Shown: piece after piece, positions 34,965-43,891 of the stretch
Position numbering within the stretch: the stretch's first letter is position 1
Layout of the letters: the number at the start of each line of letters is the position of its first letter
From: Methanoregula formicica SMSP
Lineage (GTDB): Archaea > Halobacteriota > Methanomicrobia > Methanomicrobiales > Methanospirillaceae
NCBI RefSeq assembly: GCF_000327485.1
Contig: NC_019943.1
Coordinates: 1,426,001-1,490,000 of the forward strand
Direction of reading: 5' to 3'
DNA length: 64,000 nucleotides
The notes under the pieces: model-generated
Databases searched by the model: none
What the model was told of the DNA's origin: nothing
What the model saw: the letters and a program-made list of their open reading frames with translations, nothing else
Position numbers and translations under genes: made by a program

Positions 34965-35462
34965 ATGTCGGCTGAGACGTTCACAACCGCTATGTTCCTG
35001 ATAACTGCTGTCATAGCCGCGGGTGTGCTCGTCAATGCGGTTTTCCCGGTTGTGTACAATATGGCCGGAACATTTTCCTCTGCCACTCATGAATCGGATG
35101 AGCGACTCAGGACTGATTTCAAGATTGTGACATATACGGCTCAGAAATCCGGGACTAACGCAAATATTTGGCTGAAGAATATTGGCAGCTCAAGAATATC
35201 GATGAGTGATTTCACAAACCGGTCTGATGTCTTCTGTGGCGAGGTCGGTAAATTTCAAAGACTGACATGGGTATCATCTAATCCCACTTCAGGTCAATGG
35301 ACAAATGTGAATTATGATTCAAATAACAATAACTACTGGGATCCCGGTGAAACAATTCAGGTAACTGCATATACTACGATTCCACCGAATAATGCAGTAT
35401 ACTTCCAATTCATCCTTCCCAGCGGCGTCTACCGTACCGTTGAATTCAATCCCGTGGACTGA
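34965..35462 (+). CDS. arlG: archaellum stator protein ArlG
   Basis: 165 aa. One N-terminal membrane helix (TTAMFLITAVIAAGVLVNAVF, residues 6-26) is followed by a periplasmic-facing beta domain beginning ERLRTDFKIV, the pattern of ArlG. ArlG and ArlF form the stator contacting the S-layer. It starts 3 bases after the ArlCDE stop. The distinction from ArlF rests on the ESDERLRTD segment and gene order. Confidence 0.82.
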   Translation: MSAETFTTAMFLITAVIAAGVLVNAVFPVVYNMAGTFSSATHESDERLRTDFKIVTYTAQKSGTNANIWLKNIGSSRISMSDFTNRSDVFCGEVGKFQRLTWVSSNPTSGQWTNVNYDSNNNNYWDPGETIQVTAYTTIPPNNAVYFQFILPSGVYRTVEFNPVD

Positions 35463-35468
35463 TTCAAC

Positions 35469-35993
35469 ATGGCTGTTGCAGAGATTATTGGATCGGCAGT
35501 CGGAGTTCTCCTCCTTGTTGTTGTTGCATACTTGCTTGTTGGCGGTACACTTTCAACTGCTGAAACCGTTGTGGCAGCGCAAAAGGATATTACCCTTCTT
35601 CAGGAAGCCCGGTTGGGAACAAAGATTGATATTTCTGATATATCAGGACCCGTTGGCGGTTTAATGAACTTCACGGTATCAAACAATGGAACAACGAGCA
35701 TAAATGATATGCAACATATGGACGTTATCCTCTTCGACCAGACCAATGGATATAGGTATTATTATTATGCCAAAAACGATTCCTATCCCCTTGAAAGCCT
35801 GGATCCGAAAGACCTTTTCGAATACGAATGGACAGATACGACATACACCAATGATTACATCCATTATCGGCAGTTGGATCCGGGCGTTACCATGAAAGTA
35901 GAGGTAAAGTTACCTACAGATACAAAACCAGTATCGATACAGGTTATTACCAGTAATGGCATCTCTGCGTACAAGAATGTTAATGTTCCATGA
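35469..35993 (+). CDS. arlF: archaellum stator protein ArlF
   Basis: 174 aa. It shows an N-terminal helix (IIGSAVGVLLLVVVAYLLV, residues 5-23) and an extracytoplasmic beta domain with LMNFTVSNNGTTSINDM, resembling the ArlF/ArlG immunoglobulin-like fold. ArlF binds S-layer protein and anchors the stator. It follows ArlG by 6 bases. Confidence 0.82.
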   Translation: MAVAEIIGSAVGVLLLVVVAYLLVGGTLSTAETVVAAQKDITLLQEARLGTKIDISDISGPVGGLMNFTVSNNGTTSINDMQHMDVILFDQTNGYRYYYYAKNDSYPLESLDPKDLFEYEWTDTTYTNDYIHYRQLDPGVTMKVEVKLPTDTKPVSIQVITSNGISAYKNVNVP

Positions 35994-36005
35994 GGAGACA
36001 TATCC

Positions 36006-36737
36006 ATGGCATCCATTTCCGATCTGATGGGAGGCGAGGACCGGCAGATTATCTCCACCGGTAACAGCGAACTCGACAAGAAGATCGCTGATGGTCTTCC
36101 CCTTGAATCCCTGACTCTCATCGAGGGGGAGAACGATACCGGGAAGAGCGTCCTTACCCAGCAGATCATCTGGGGTGCCATGAAACAGGGACTCTCGGTT
36201 GACCTGTTTACCACGGAAAACACCAGTAAGAGTTTCATCAAGCAGATGGAGTCCATGAGTCTTGACATCTCCGAATATTTTGCCTGGGGCTATCTCAAGG
36301 TCTTCCCGCTCCACGTAGTCGGATTTGAGTGGAAAAAGGAGGAGATGGAGGGCATCCTTTCACATCTCGTCACCCATATCCAGCAGAGCAAATCCCAGGT
36401 CATCATTGTCGATTCCCTTACCCTGTTCACCGAATATGCAGAGACCGACACCATCCTGACCTTTTTTACCAACTGCAAGTCACTTGTCGATCATGGAAAA
36501 ACCATCCTTGTCACCCTCCATACCTATGCATTCGAGGAAGACACGCTCGTGCGGATCCGCTCCATCTGCGACGCCCACCTGAACATGAAGAAGGCCCTGG
36601 TGGGCGACAAGTATGTCATGGTGATGGAGGTCATCAAGGTCCGTGGCGCACGTAAGACCACCGGAAACCTTGTAAGTTTCGAGGTCCACCCGGGGTATGG
36701 GATGAAAGTTATCCCGATGAGTTTTGCGAAGGTCTGA
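36006..36737 (+). CDS. arlH: archaellum ATP-binding protein ArlH
   Basis: 243 aa, a RecA/KaiC-like protein. Walker A is GENDTGKS (residues 41-48). The strand ending IIVDSLTLF (about 137-145) is the Walker B with Asp. ArlH binds ATP without marked hydrolysis and docks on ArlI. It lies in the standard order before arlI. Confidence 0.94.
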   Translation: MASISDLMGGEDRQIISTGNSELDKKIADGLPLESLTLIEGENDTGKSVLTQQIIWGAMKQGLSVDLFTTENTSKSFIKQMESMSLDISEYFAWGYLKVFPLHVVGFEWKKEEMEGILSHLVTHIQQSKSQVIIVDSLTLFTEYAETDTILTFFTNCKSLVDHGKTILVTLHTYAFEEDTLVRIRSICDAHLNMKKALVGDKYVMVMEVIKVRGARKTTGNLVSFEVHPGYGMKVIPMSFAKV

Positions 36738-36738
36738 T

Positions 36739-38607
36739 ATGGGAACGCTCTCCGTTGCAGTCAACCTCCCGTTCAAACCGGAACCGGTTGACACGACCAT
36801 CGATTTTTACCGGGACATTGAGTCCAGCGCACTCTACAAGATGCTTCCGGCAAATGCCAAGGAGTACGTGAAGGCAAGTCCCCACCTTCTGGAATATCTG
36901 CATACCTTCCCGGTGAACACCTACGGGATCCCGCTCTTCCTCTCGGAGTTGAAAAAGGATCTCCGCTCGATGAAGAGCCCGAACATCATCTACCCGGTCA
37001 ACGAGACTACATTCGTTCATATTCTTCCCGATCCGGATGATGTCAGGAATTACTATATCCCGATCGAGCCATCGTTCCTGCACAGCGTCAGCCAGATGAT
37101 GCCGGCCATTGAGACAAAACTCATCGACCTCATCGACGGGCTTGAGGAAGATCCGATCAGCGATAAAGAACGGGCCGAAGTCATCAAGAAGATGCTGGCC
37201 AACGTTGCCGTGATTAAACCCAAGAATGTAGATATCACACAACTTGTTGGTTCAGGCCCCGGGCAGCAGGATCTCAAATCAAAGATCACCACCTTCCTTA
37301 ACACGGACTTCTCCGCAAAGGATAAAATGAGCAAGGTAAAAAAGAAGTTCCAGGTCCCCACGACACCGGACGGGAAAGTTATCCTCACCGATCAGGAATA
37401 CCGTGCCATCGAGTACCTTCTGGTCCGGGACAAGATCGATATGGGGGTCTTAAAACCCTTCCTTTCCGACTCCTATATTGAAGATATCTCTTGTGATGGT
37501 GTAGGCCCGATCTTCATTGAGCACAAGATCTTCAAAGGCTTAAAATCCGTTATTGAGTTCAAGATCTCCAGCGAACTGGACGAGTTCGTTGTAAAGATGG
37601 CAGAACGGATCAAGCGCCCGATCACCTATCGTAACCCGGTTGTCGATGCAACCCTGCTGGATGGTTCCCGTATCAACATCGTGTACGGTACTGCCATCTC
37701 CCGACACGGGAGCAACTTCACCATCCGTAAAGTGAATGAGATACCACTTTCGATCCTCAACATTGTCGAGAGCGGGGGTATAGACTATATCGCTGCAGCA
37801 TACCTCTGGATCTGTGTTGAGTACGGGATGTCTCTTTTTGTATCGGGTGAGACTGCCAGCGGGAAGACAACGCTCCTGAATGCTATCACCACTTTCATTC
37901 CCCCGGAGAACAAAATTGTCACTATCGAAGATACGCCCGAACTGAACGTGCCCCACCGGAACTGGATCCGCGAAGTGGCACTGGCAAAAGGGAAAGGCGA
38001 AGGAGGTGGGGCAAGCGGTGAAGTCTCCATGTTCGACCTGCTGAAGGCAGCTCTCCGTCAGCGTCCCAACCAGATCCTTGTCGGTGAGATCCGTGGTGTC
38101 GAAGGGGCAGTTGCATTCGGTGCCATGCAGACAGGCCACCCGGTGATGAGCACGTTCCACGCTGCATCCGTCGAGAAGCTGATCCAGCGTCTCTGCGGGG
38201 ACCCCATCAATATCCCGAAGACCTATGTCGACAACCTCAACCTTGTCGTCATCCAGAGCGCGGTCAAACGCCCCGACGGTAACCTTGTGCGCCGCATGAT
38301 CAGTATCAACGAGCTTGTAGGATACAATCCCGAGACACAGGGTTTCACGTTCGTCCAGATGTTCACCTGGGAGCCGGTATCGGATACGTTCGTCTGGTCC
38401 GGCAAAGGCAGTTCCTTTTTACTGGAGAACAAAATTGCCACCATGCTCGGTATCCCGGACAGCAGGAAAGCCGAGATCTACCAGGAAGTTGAGAAACGGG
38501 CAAAGATCCTGGAACGCCTTCATAAGGCAGGGTACACCAAGTTCTGGGACCTGTTCCACATGATGACGAAGATCAAGAAACAGGGACTCCTGACAATCGG
38601 TGTCTGA
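36739..38607 (+). CDS. arlI: archaellum motor ATPase ArlI
   Basis: 622 aa from ATG 36739, one base after the arlH stop; a TTG at 36724 is open but overlaps arlH. It is a type II/IV secretion GspE-family ATPase. Walker A is GETASGKTT near residue 370. It also has an Asp box (EDTPEL), a Walker B-like region (ILVGEIRG), and a His box (TGHPVMSTFHAAS). It drives filament assembly and rotation. Confidence 0.96.
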   Translation: MGTLSVAVNLPFKPEPVDTTIDFYRDIESSALYKMLPANAKEYVKASPHLLEYLHTFPVNTYGIPLFLSELKKDLRSMKSPNIIYPVNETTFVHILPDPDDVRNYYIPIEPSFLHSVSQMMPAIETKLIDLIDGLEEDPISDKERAEVIKKMLANVAVIKPKNVDITQLVGSGPGQQDLKSKITTFLNTDFSAKDKMSKVKKKFQVPTTPDGKVILTDQEYRAIEYLLVRDKIDMGVLKPFLSDSYIEDISCDGVGPIFIEHKIFKGLKSVIEFKISSELDEFVVKMAERIKRPITYRNPVVDATLLDGSRINIVYGTAISRHGSNFTIRKVNEIPLSILNIVESGGIDYIAAAYLWICVEYGMSLFVSGETASGKTTLLNAITTFIPPENKIVTIEDTPELNVPHRNWIREVALAKGKGEGGGASGEVSMFDLLKAALRQRPNQILVGEIRGVEGAVAFGAMQTGHPVMSTFHAASVEKLIQRLCGDPINIPKTYVDNLNLVVIQSAVKRPDGNLVRRMISINELVGYNPETQGFTFVQMFTWEPVSDTFVWSGKGSSFLLENKIATMLGIPDSRKAEIYQEVEKRAKILERLHKAGYTKFWDLFHMMTKIKKQGLLTIGV

Positions 38608-38608
38608 A

Positions 38609-40249
38609 ATGGCTGAGCCCGATGCCGGCCTGAACCCGGATGACGTCAAGGGCGGGAAGCAGGTCCCGTTTGCCAATGCGATTGAGGGAATCAAGGAGCG
38701 GGTATCCCAGATCACTGAAGACAAGAAGATGAGTGCCGACCTGCTCTTCATGAATACGTACATGGCCTCTCTTGCCCTTGCCGACGCATCGCGGCCCGAG
38801 ATCTTCACCTTTGCGGCTAACCGGAAAGAGTACATCTCGGCAAAATACATTGCAAAAGTGGACATGTTCGTGAAAAAATGGAGTTACAGTTACGCTGAGG
38901 CACTCAGTATCCAGGCGGAAAGAATCAAAAATCCCATGCTCCAGAGTATGCTCAACCGGTACGCCAACGCCATCGAATCCGGTGTACCTGATGACGATTT
39001 CTTAAAGAACGAATTATCAACCGTGCGGAGCGTTTACCGCAGCCAAGTTGAGGCGGGCCTTGAGATGGTCCAGAAATGGGGAGATGCCTACATTGCCATG
39101 CTCCTTTCAGGGACGGTCATCTGTGTCACACTCATGATCTCGATCGCTATCTATAATCCCACGGGCCTCGAGACAACGTTATACACCGGGTATGGCATCA
39201 TCCTTGCAATTGGCGTTGGGGGAAATTTTCTGATGTATACCTCTGTTCCTGATGATCCCAAGGCCCATGGCCTGACCGTACACCAGTCAAAGGAGCAGCA
39301 GACCATCCATGCCATGGAGCGGATCATCATCCCGATTGCCATTGTCGCGGTCATTCTCCTCTCGCTCGTCGGGGCGAGCGCCGCCATGATCTATATCCTC
39401 ATCGGGATCCTGCTTGCACCGTTAGGCATTATCGGGTATATCGATGACAGCAACATCACCATGCGGGACAATGATTTCTCCACGTTCGTCCGAAGCCTGG
39501 GTGCTGTTATGGGAGGGCAGGGAACGACCGCAGTCCATGCCCTCAACACCATTGACAAGAAATCCCTCACAGCTCTTGAACCCCTGGTGAATTCGGTCTA
39601 TTCCAAGATGAACCTGGGCCTTGACGATAAACAGATCTGGGATAAGTTCATCGGCGAGTCCGGCAGCAACCTCATCTACAAGTATCTCAATATCTACCTC
39701 GATACGATAACACTCGGCGGCCCCCCGGACAGTATCGGGTCCATTGTCGGTGCTTCCATGCTGGAGCAAACACTTCTTCGGGAGAAGAAGGATATGCACG
39801 CCCGCAGTTTCCTGATCCTGCTGATAGCGATGCATGCCGCCATGGCCGGGATATTTGTCGCTCTCTACCGCATCATGGTCGTCCTTACGGGATCGGTAGG
39901 TAGCATGATGGAAAAATTCGCCCAGGAGCAGGCAGCAGCCGGGGGAACTGCCAGTTCCTCACTCAGTTCCTCAATGGGTGGTTTAAGCATGTTCACCAAT
40001 TTCCCCGAAGCTGAGATGGGCGCATTTGTCGTTATCTCCCTGACCATCATCACGCTGTCCAACATCTTTGCAGCACGGTTTGTTGGGGGCGGGGATCGGT
40101 ATATGTTTTATTTCTATGGCGCCATATTCTGTACTATAACCGGCCTTGTACTGCTGGTCGGCCCCATATTTGTCGGAATGTTCTTCAGTCCCGAGGGGCT
40201 TGCGGCAATGGCTTCTGCAGGAGCAGCTTCAGGGACGACAGGGATCTGA
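38609..40249 (+). CDS. arlJ: archaellum membrane platform protein ArlJ
   Basis: 546 aa from ATG 38609, one base after arlI; GTG 38600 is an alternative. It has two T2SSF-like cytosolic domains and clusters of membrane helices near residues 165-215, 240-285, 410-435 and 470-540. It is the membrane rotor base for ArlI. The loop around residues 440-465 is Ser/Gly-rich. Confidence 0.95.
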   Translation: MAEPDAGLNPDDVKGGKQVPFANAIEGIKERVSQITEDKKMSADLLFMNTYMASLALADASRPEIFTFAANRKEYISAKYIAKVDMFVKKWSYSYAEALSIQAERIKNPMLQSMLNRYANAIESGVPDDDFLKNELSTVRSVYRSQVEAGLEMVQKWGDAYIAMLLSGTVICVTLMISIAIYNPTGLETTLYTGYGIILAIGVGGNFLMYTSVPDDPKAHGLTVHQSKEQQTIHAMERIIIPIAIVAVILLSLVGASAAMIYILIGILLAPLGIIGYIDDSNITMRDNDFSTFVRSLGAVMGGQGTTAVHALNTIDKKSLTALEPLVNSVYSKMNLGLDDKQIWDKFIGESGSNLIYKYLNIYLDTITLGGPPDSIGSIVGASMLEQTLLREKKDMHARSFLILLIAMHAAMAGIFVALYRIMVVLTGSVGSMMEKFAQEQAAAGGTASSSLSSSMGGLSMFTNFPEAEMGAFVVISLTIITLSNIFAARFVGGGDRYMFYFYGAIFCTITGLVLLVGPIFVGMFFSPEGLAAMASAGAASGTTGI

Positions 40250-40250
40250 C

Positions 40251-41540
40251 ATGAAAGAAAGTGTCCGCAGGATAGTAATGCTTTGCACCATCCTTACCTT
40301 CGGGCTTGTCCTCATCTTCTTTGATGTGACCCTTATCCAGCTCCTGTTCATGATGATCGTCCTTGTCATAGTCCTGCCATTCCTGATCGGTGTCGTGACA
40401 GTTGATGAGATCCGGACTAAACTTGCCGGAAAGTCCGGGTTCCTGAAACGCTTGGACGAGATGAAGTTTTTTGAAAAATCCGCTCCGGCAAAAGGCCAGA
40501 AACCACCGGTCAAAGCAGCTGCTCCAGCGCAACCTGCGAAGGCAGAATCAAAAAAGATCCCGGAAAAGACCGGTGGTTTTGGATCCCGGATAAAATCAGC
40601 GTTCTCTTCATTCGGGTCTCTTGGCACCGTACTTAAAGAGAGGAGCAAACGGGGTCGGAAAGTAGAAGATATCAACAAGATGCTCGATAAGACAGTAAGC
40701 GAGAAAGTCCCTGCGCCCACCACTACACCCGTCCCTGCAATGCAGCAGGCTGCTCCGGGAAGTGCATCCCTTCCGTCACCCGGGGGTGTGGGAGGCCTGC
40801 CTGCGGATGCGGGTGATGACACCCTGCTCTCCCTTTCAAGCGATGAATTCGATGCCGGGCTTCTCGACGGTCTGGACGATGACTCCCCCCCGCAAATGCC
40901 CGAGGAGATCATACCGGAAGGGCCCACCAGCGGATCCGCAGCAGACCTCCCGGCACCTGAACTCTCTCTTCCATCAATGGCTGAAGACAGTCCTTCTTCT
41001 GATGCTGGCGGAGGTTCACTTGATGAATTCGCCGGACTTGAAGGGAGCGGGGGACTTGATGCTGAATTTGGCGATCTCGACAACCTCAGTCTCGATGATA
41101 TCGATGTTGATGACGATATGGGGGGAGAAACATTCCCTTCAGCTGCAGCCTCAGAAGAGGCTCCTCCTTCCGGAGCCAGTGCCGGACCTGCCCCTTCTGC
41201 AGCACCAGCCGCGGGTGCCGAACCGGTCAAGACCGCCTGGATAGCATCCGATGCCCCGGCAGGTGCAGATATGCTCAGTGAAGACCAGATCGGGGTCCAG
41301 TCCGATATGGCTTCGTTTGCCAGTGGTGCCGGTGGAACCGATGAGGATCTTCTCAGTTCCATAGCTTCCGATGTCAAGACGGTCAAGAAAGAGAAGGACC
41401 TTAGTCTCCTCAGGGAACTCAAGGACTTCAAAGCACCGGCAAGCCAGATCGAGGACGAACTCAAGGGCATGTTTGACCAGATCAGTACAGCACCTGCAAA
41501 GAAAGACAAGGACAAAACTGGACCGGATGGAATAAAATAA
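40251..41540 (+). CDS. archaellum-linked membrane protein with long acidic tail, unknown
   Basis: 429 aa from ATG 40251, one base after arlJ, so probably the last gene of the arl operon. Two adjacent membrane helices (about residues 8-24 and 27-48) precede a basic stretch (50-150). A long low-complexity tail rich in Asp, Ser, Pro and Ala (about 155-355) follows, then a helical end (ASDVKTVKKEKDLSLLRELKDF, DELKGMFDQI). I do not recognise a family. Position and shape suggest a scaffold or regulator attached to the motor base. Confidence 0.8.
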   Translation: MKESVRRIVMLCTILTFGLVLIFFDVTLIQLLFMMIVLVIVLPFLIGVVTVDEIRTKLAGKSGFLKRLDEMKFFEKSAPAKGQKPPVKAAAPAQPAKAESKKIPEKTGGFGSRIKSAFSSFGSLGTVLKERSKRGRKVEDINKMLDKTVSEKVPAPTTTPVPAMQQAAPGSASLPSPGGVGGLPADAGDDTLLSLSSDEFDAGLLDGLDDDSPPQMPEEIIPEGPTSGSAADLPAPELSLPSMAEDSPSSDAGGGSLDEFAGLEGSGGLDAEFGDLDNLSLDDIDVDDDMGGETFPSAAASEEAPPSGASAGPAPSAAPAAGAEPVKTAWIASDAPAGADMLSEDQIGVQSDMASFASGAGGTDEDLLSSIASDVKTVKKEKDLSLLRELKDFKAPASQIEDELKGMFDQISTAPAKKDKDKTGPDGIK

Positions 41541-41571
41541 ACGCCGGAACAGCAGTAAACGTATAAGGCAA

Positions 41572-41580
41572 TTTTATATC
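41572..41580 (+). promoter_or_regulatory. TATA box of cheF
   Basis: TTTTATATC lies 25-33 bases before the cheF ATG, predicting initiation within a few bases of the start codon. GAGGT before the ATG remains a usable ribosome-binding site if transcription starts earlier. Confidence 0.5.
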
Positions 41581-41604
41581 AGCACTCAAGTCCATGAGGT
41601 CCCC

Positions 41605-42414
41605 ATGAAAGAAGTCCCGGCAAAAGTTGAACATAATAATACCTGGGTTGTCGTCAAGCTCGGCGTTGCTGAAGACCGGATTGTCATCCCGGCACCGGTC
41701 AACAAGGAGATCCTCTACAAGACAGTCGTCGATGTTGCGGAGAGGAAGAACATCCTTATCGTTACTGCTAAAACGGACACCGAGATTGTTGCAAAGATCC
41801 TCTCTGTTGATAAGGTCCTTGCTATCCTGAAGAAACTGATTTTAGGCTCCTGCAACGCCTACCGGCTGATGGCGTATTTCATGTCACCGGCTATCCGGGG
41901 CGGCGTGATGATAAAGGACGCCCAGTGGGAGAAAGGGAGCGTCGTCGTCGTCCACTCCGGGATCTGGTTCGTCGGTGCTGCAAAACAGGTCTGTGTCCCG
42001 GTCACCGAAGTTGCTGCAATCGAACTGACCAAGCGGGAAGTCCAGGGTAAACCCACGGATGTCGTCAGGATCGATCACCTTGAATCCGGTGAAGTTGTCT
42101 CCAGCCTTGTTCTCTGCCCGCTCTCCACGCTTCAGGTCCTGTATAATTTCTTAAAAGAGACTACAAAGAGCATGGACATGAAAGGCACCGAGCTTGACGG
42201 TGTCGATCAGCAGGTGGCCATGCTCATCTACTCCGGGATGGACTCGCATGCAATCGAGAATATGCTCAACATCCCCCACAAACAACTGGATGCCATCTAT
42301 GACAAGATCTTAAAACTGGGCCTTGCCGAAGTTGTAACAATCCGGCGGGAAGTCCAGCTGACTACAAAAGGCGTCCGATATATCTCCGATGCAACAAAAT
42401 CCCAGACAAACTGA
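41605..42414 (+). CDS. cheF: archaeal taxis adaptor CheF
   Basis: 269 aa, DUF439 family. CheF binds phosphorylated CheY and the ArlCDE switch, linking the bacterial-type Che system to the archaellum. The protein has an N-terminal beta domain resembling PH-like sequence (VAEDRIVIPAPVNKEI) and repeats the pattern later. Its C-terminal 75 residues form a winged-helix-like region (VDQQVAMLIYSGMDSHAIENML...VRYISDA). Its place between arl and che genes fits. Confidence 0.9.
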   Translation: MKEVPAKVEHNNTWVVVKLGVAEDRIVIPAPVNKEILYKTVVDVAERKNILIVTAKTDTEIVAKILSVDKVLAILKKLILGSCNAYRLMAYFMSPAIRGGVMIKDAQWEKGSVVVVHSGIWFVGAAKQVCVPVTEVAAIELTKREVQGKPTDVVRIDHLESGEVVSSLVLCPLSTLQVLYNFLKETTKSMDMKGTELDGVDQQVAMLIYSGMDSHAIENMLNIPHKQLDAIYDKILKLGLAEVVTIRREVQLTTKGVRYISDATKSQTN

Positions 42415-42483
42415 TTTTTTTCTCTTTTCGCTGCTCCCATACTGTTTTATGTAATGATCTCTTAATCAGATATTTGATCGTCA

Positions 42484-42846
42484 ATGGGAAAGATTCTGAT
42501 CGTGGATGATACCCTCTTTATGAGAACCCTTCTTAAAAACATCCTGTTCTCCGGCGGGCATACTATCGCCGGCGAAGCAGGGGATGGGGAAGAGGCCGTT
42601 GCAAAATACAAGGAACTGAAACCGGATCTCGTAACCATGGACGTCGTGATGCCCAAAATGAACGGTATTGAAGCGCTCAAAGGGATCAAGGCAATTGATC
42701 CCAATGCCCGCGTTGTCATGTGTACCGCCGTGGGACAAGAACAGATGGTGAAGCTTGCCATCAAGAGCGGTGCAAAAGGATATATTGTAAAACCGTTCCA
42801 GGCCCCAAAAGTACTGGAAGAAGTCAAGAACGTCCTGGCATCCTGA
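42484..42846 (+). CDS. cheY: response regulator CheY
   Basis: 120 aa single REC domain. Acidic pocket Asp8-Asp9, phospho-acceptor Asp53 (TMDVVMP), Thr81 or adjacent (CTAVG) and Lys103-type (KPF) are visible. It is the first gene of the cheYBACD run; cheB starts 4 bases after its stop. Confidence 0.95.
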   Translation: MGKILIVDDTLFMRTLLKNILFSGGHTIAGEAGDGEEAVAKYKELKPDLVTMDVVMPKMNGIEALKGIKAIDPNARVVMCTAVGQEQMVKLAIKSGAKGYIVKPFQAPKVLEEVKNVLAS

Positions 42847-42850
42847 CGAT

Positions 42851-43891
42851 ATGGTAAAGCTGCTGATCGTTGATGATTCCGTGTTTATGCGCACGGTCAT
42901 CCGGGATATGGTGACAAAGGATCCGACCATTGAGGTAGTGGGAACAGCCTCGAACGGTGTCGACGCCCTGGAGAAGATCCAGAATCTTGAGCCGGATCTT
43001 GTGACGCTTGATATTGAGATGCCCAAAATGAACGGCATCCAGGTACTCGAGGAACTTAAAAGGCAACGCAAGCGTCCGAAAATCCTGATGCTCAGCACAC
43101 TCACGTCAGAGGGAGCTGAAATGACAACCCGTGCTATCCGCCTCGGGGCAGACGATTTCATGCTCAAACCCAAGGACATTCCTCATGTCCGGGTGATTGG
43201 CGACGAACTGGTCACGAAACTGAAACATCTCGTTACCCTTCCAGCGTTACCTGCGGTGCACAGGGCCTCCCCCACTACCGGACCTGCATCACATGTTGTC
43301 CTGATTGGATCATCTGCAGGAGGACCCCCGATGCTCGACACCCTGCTCGCTGCCATCCCTCAGGACATTCCTGCTGGCATCGTTGTCACCCAGCACATGC
43401 CTATCGGGTTTACTGCAGCGCTTGCAGAACGGTTCAACCGGATCGCTTCCCTGCCGGTGAAGGAGACAGAGAACGGGGATATTGTTGAGAATGGCAAGAT
43501 CCTGCTTTCAAAGGCCGGGGTGCACACCATTATTAGTAACGATATGGACGCGAACAAGACCCGGCTGGGAAAGATCATCCATTCGAACACGGCCCCCCTC
43601 CATGGCGTGAGGCCTGCTGTTGACAAGACCTTCGAATCCGCGGCGAAGGTTTATGGAAAGAATATCGTGTCGGTAATCCTGAGCGGGATGGGGAACGATG
43701 CCGGCGCCGGCGCACAGGCCATCAAGGAGGCCGGGGGAACCAGCCTCCTTTGTGATGAGAAAGACTGTCTGGTGTATGGTATGGCACGATCTGCAATCCA
43801 GAAAAATGCTGTCGATAAGGTACTGCCGCTCGCAAAACTCGCTCCCGAGATAGAACGGCTGGTACATCAGATGGAGGCTGCCAATGTCTGA
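42851..43891 (+). CDS. cheB: protein-glutamate methylesterase CheB
   Basis: 346 aa. REC domain (Asp54 as phospho-acceptor, TLDIEMPKMNG), a linker near residues 130-145, then the esterase domain with Ser155 (GSSAGGPP), His182 (TQHMP) and Asp283 (GMGNDAG). It removes methyl groups from receptor glutamates and deamidates glutamines. It overlaps cheA by 8 bases. Confidence 0.96.
   Translation: MVKLLIVDDSVFMRTVIRDMVTKDPTIEVVGTASNGVDALEKIQNLEPDLVTLDIEMPKMNGIQVLEELKRQRKRPKILMLSTLTSEGAEMTTRAIRLGADDFMLKPKDIPHVRVIGDELVTKLKHLVTLPALPAVHRASPTTGPASHVVLIGSSAGGPPMLDTLLAAIPQDIPAGIVVTQHMPIGFTAALAERFNRIASLPVKETENGDIVENGKILLSKAGVHTIISNDMDANKTRLGKIIHSNTAPLHGVRPAVDKTFESAAKVYGKNIVSVILSGMGNDAGAGAQAIKEAGGTSLLCDEKDCLVYGMARSAIQKNAVDKVLPLAKLAPEIERLVHQMEAANV

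Noticed and set aside
40229-41515. 428-codon antisense frame opposite the arl-linked membrane protein
   Set aside because: Long only because of strong G/C third-position bias; composition is Ser/Pro/Ala/Arg and no motif is present.
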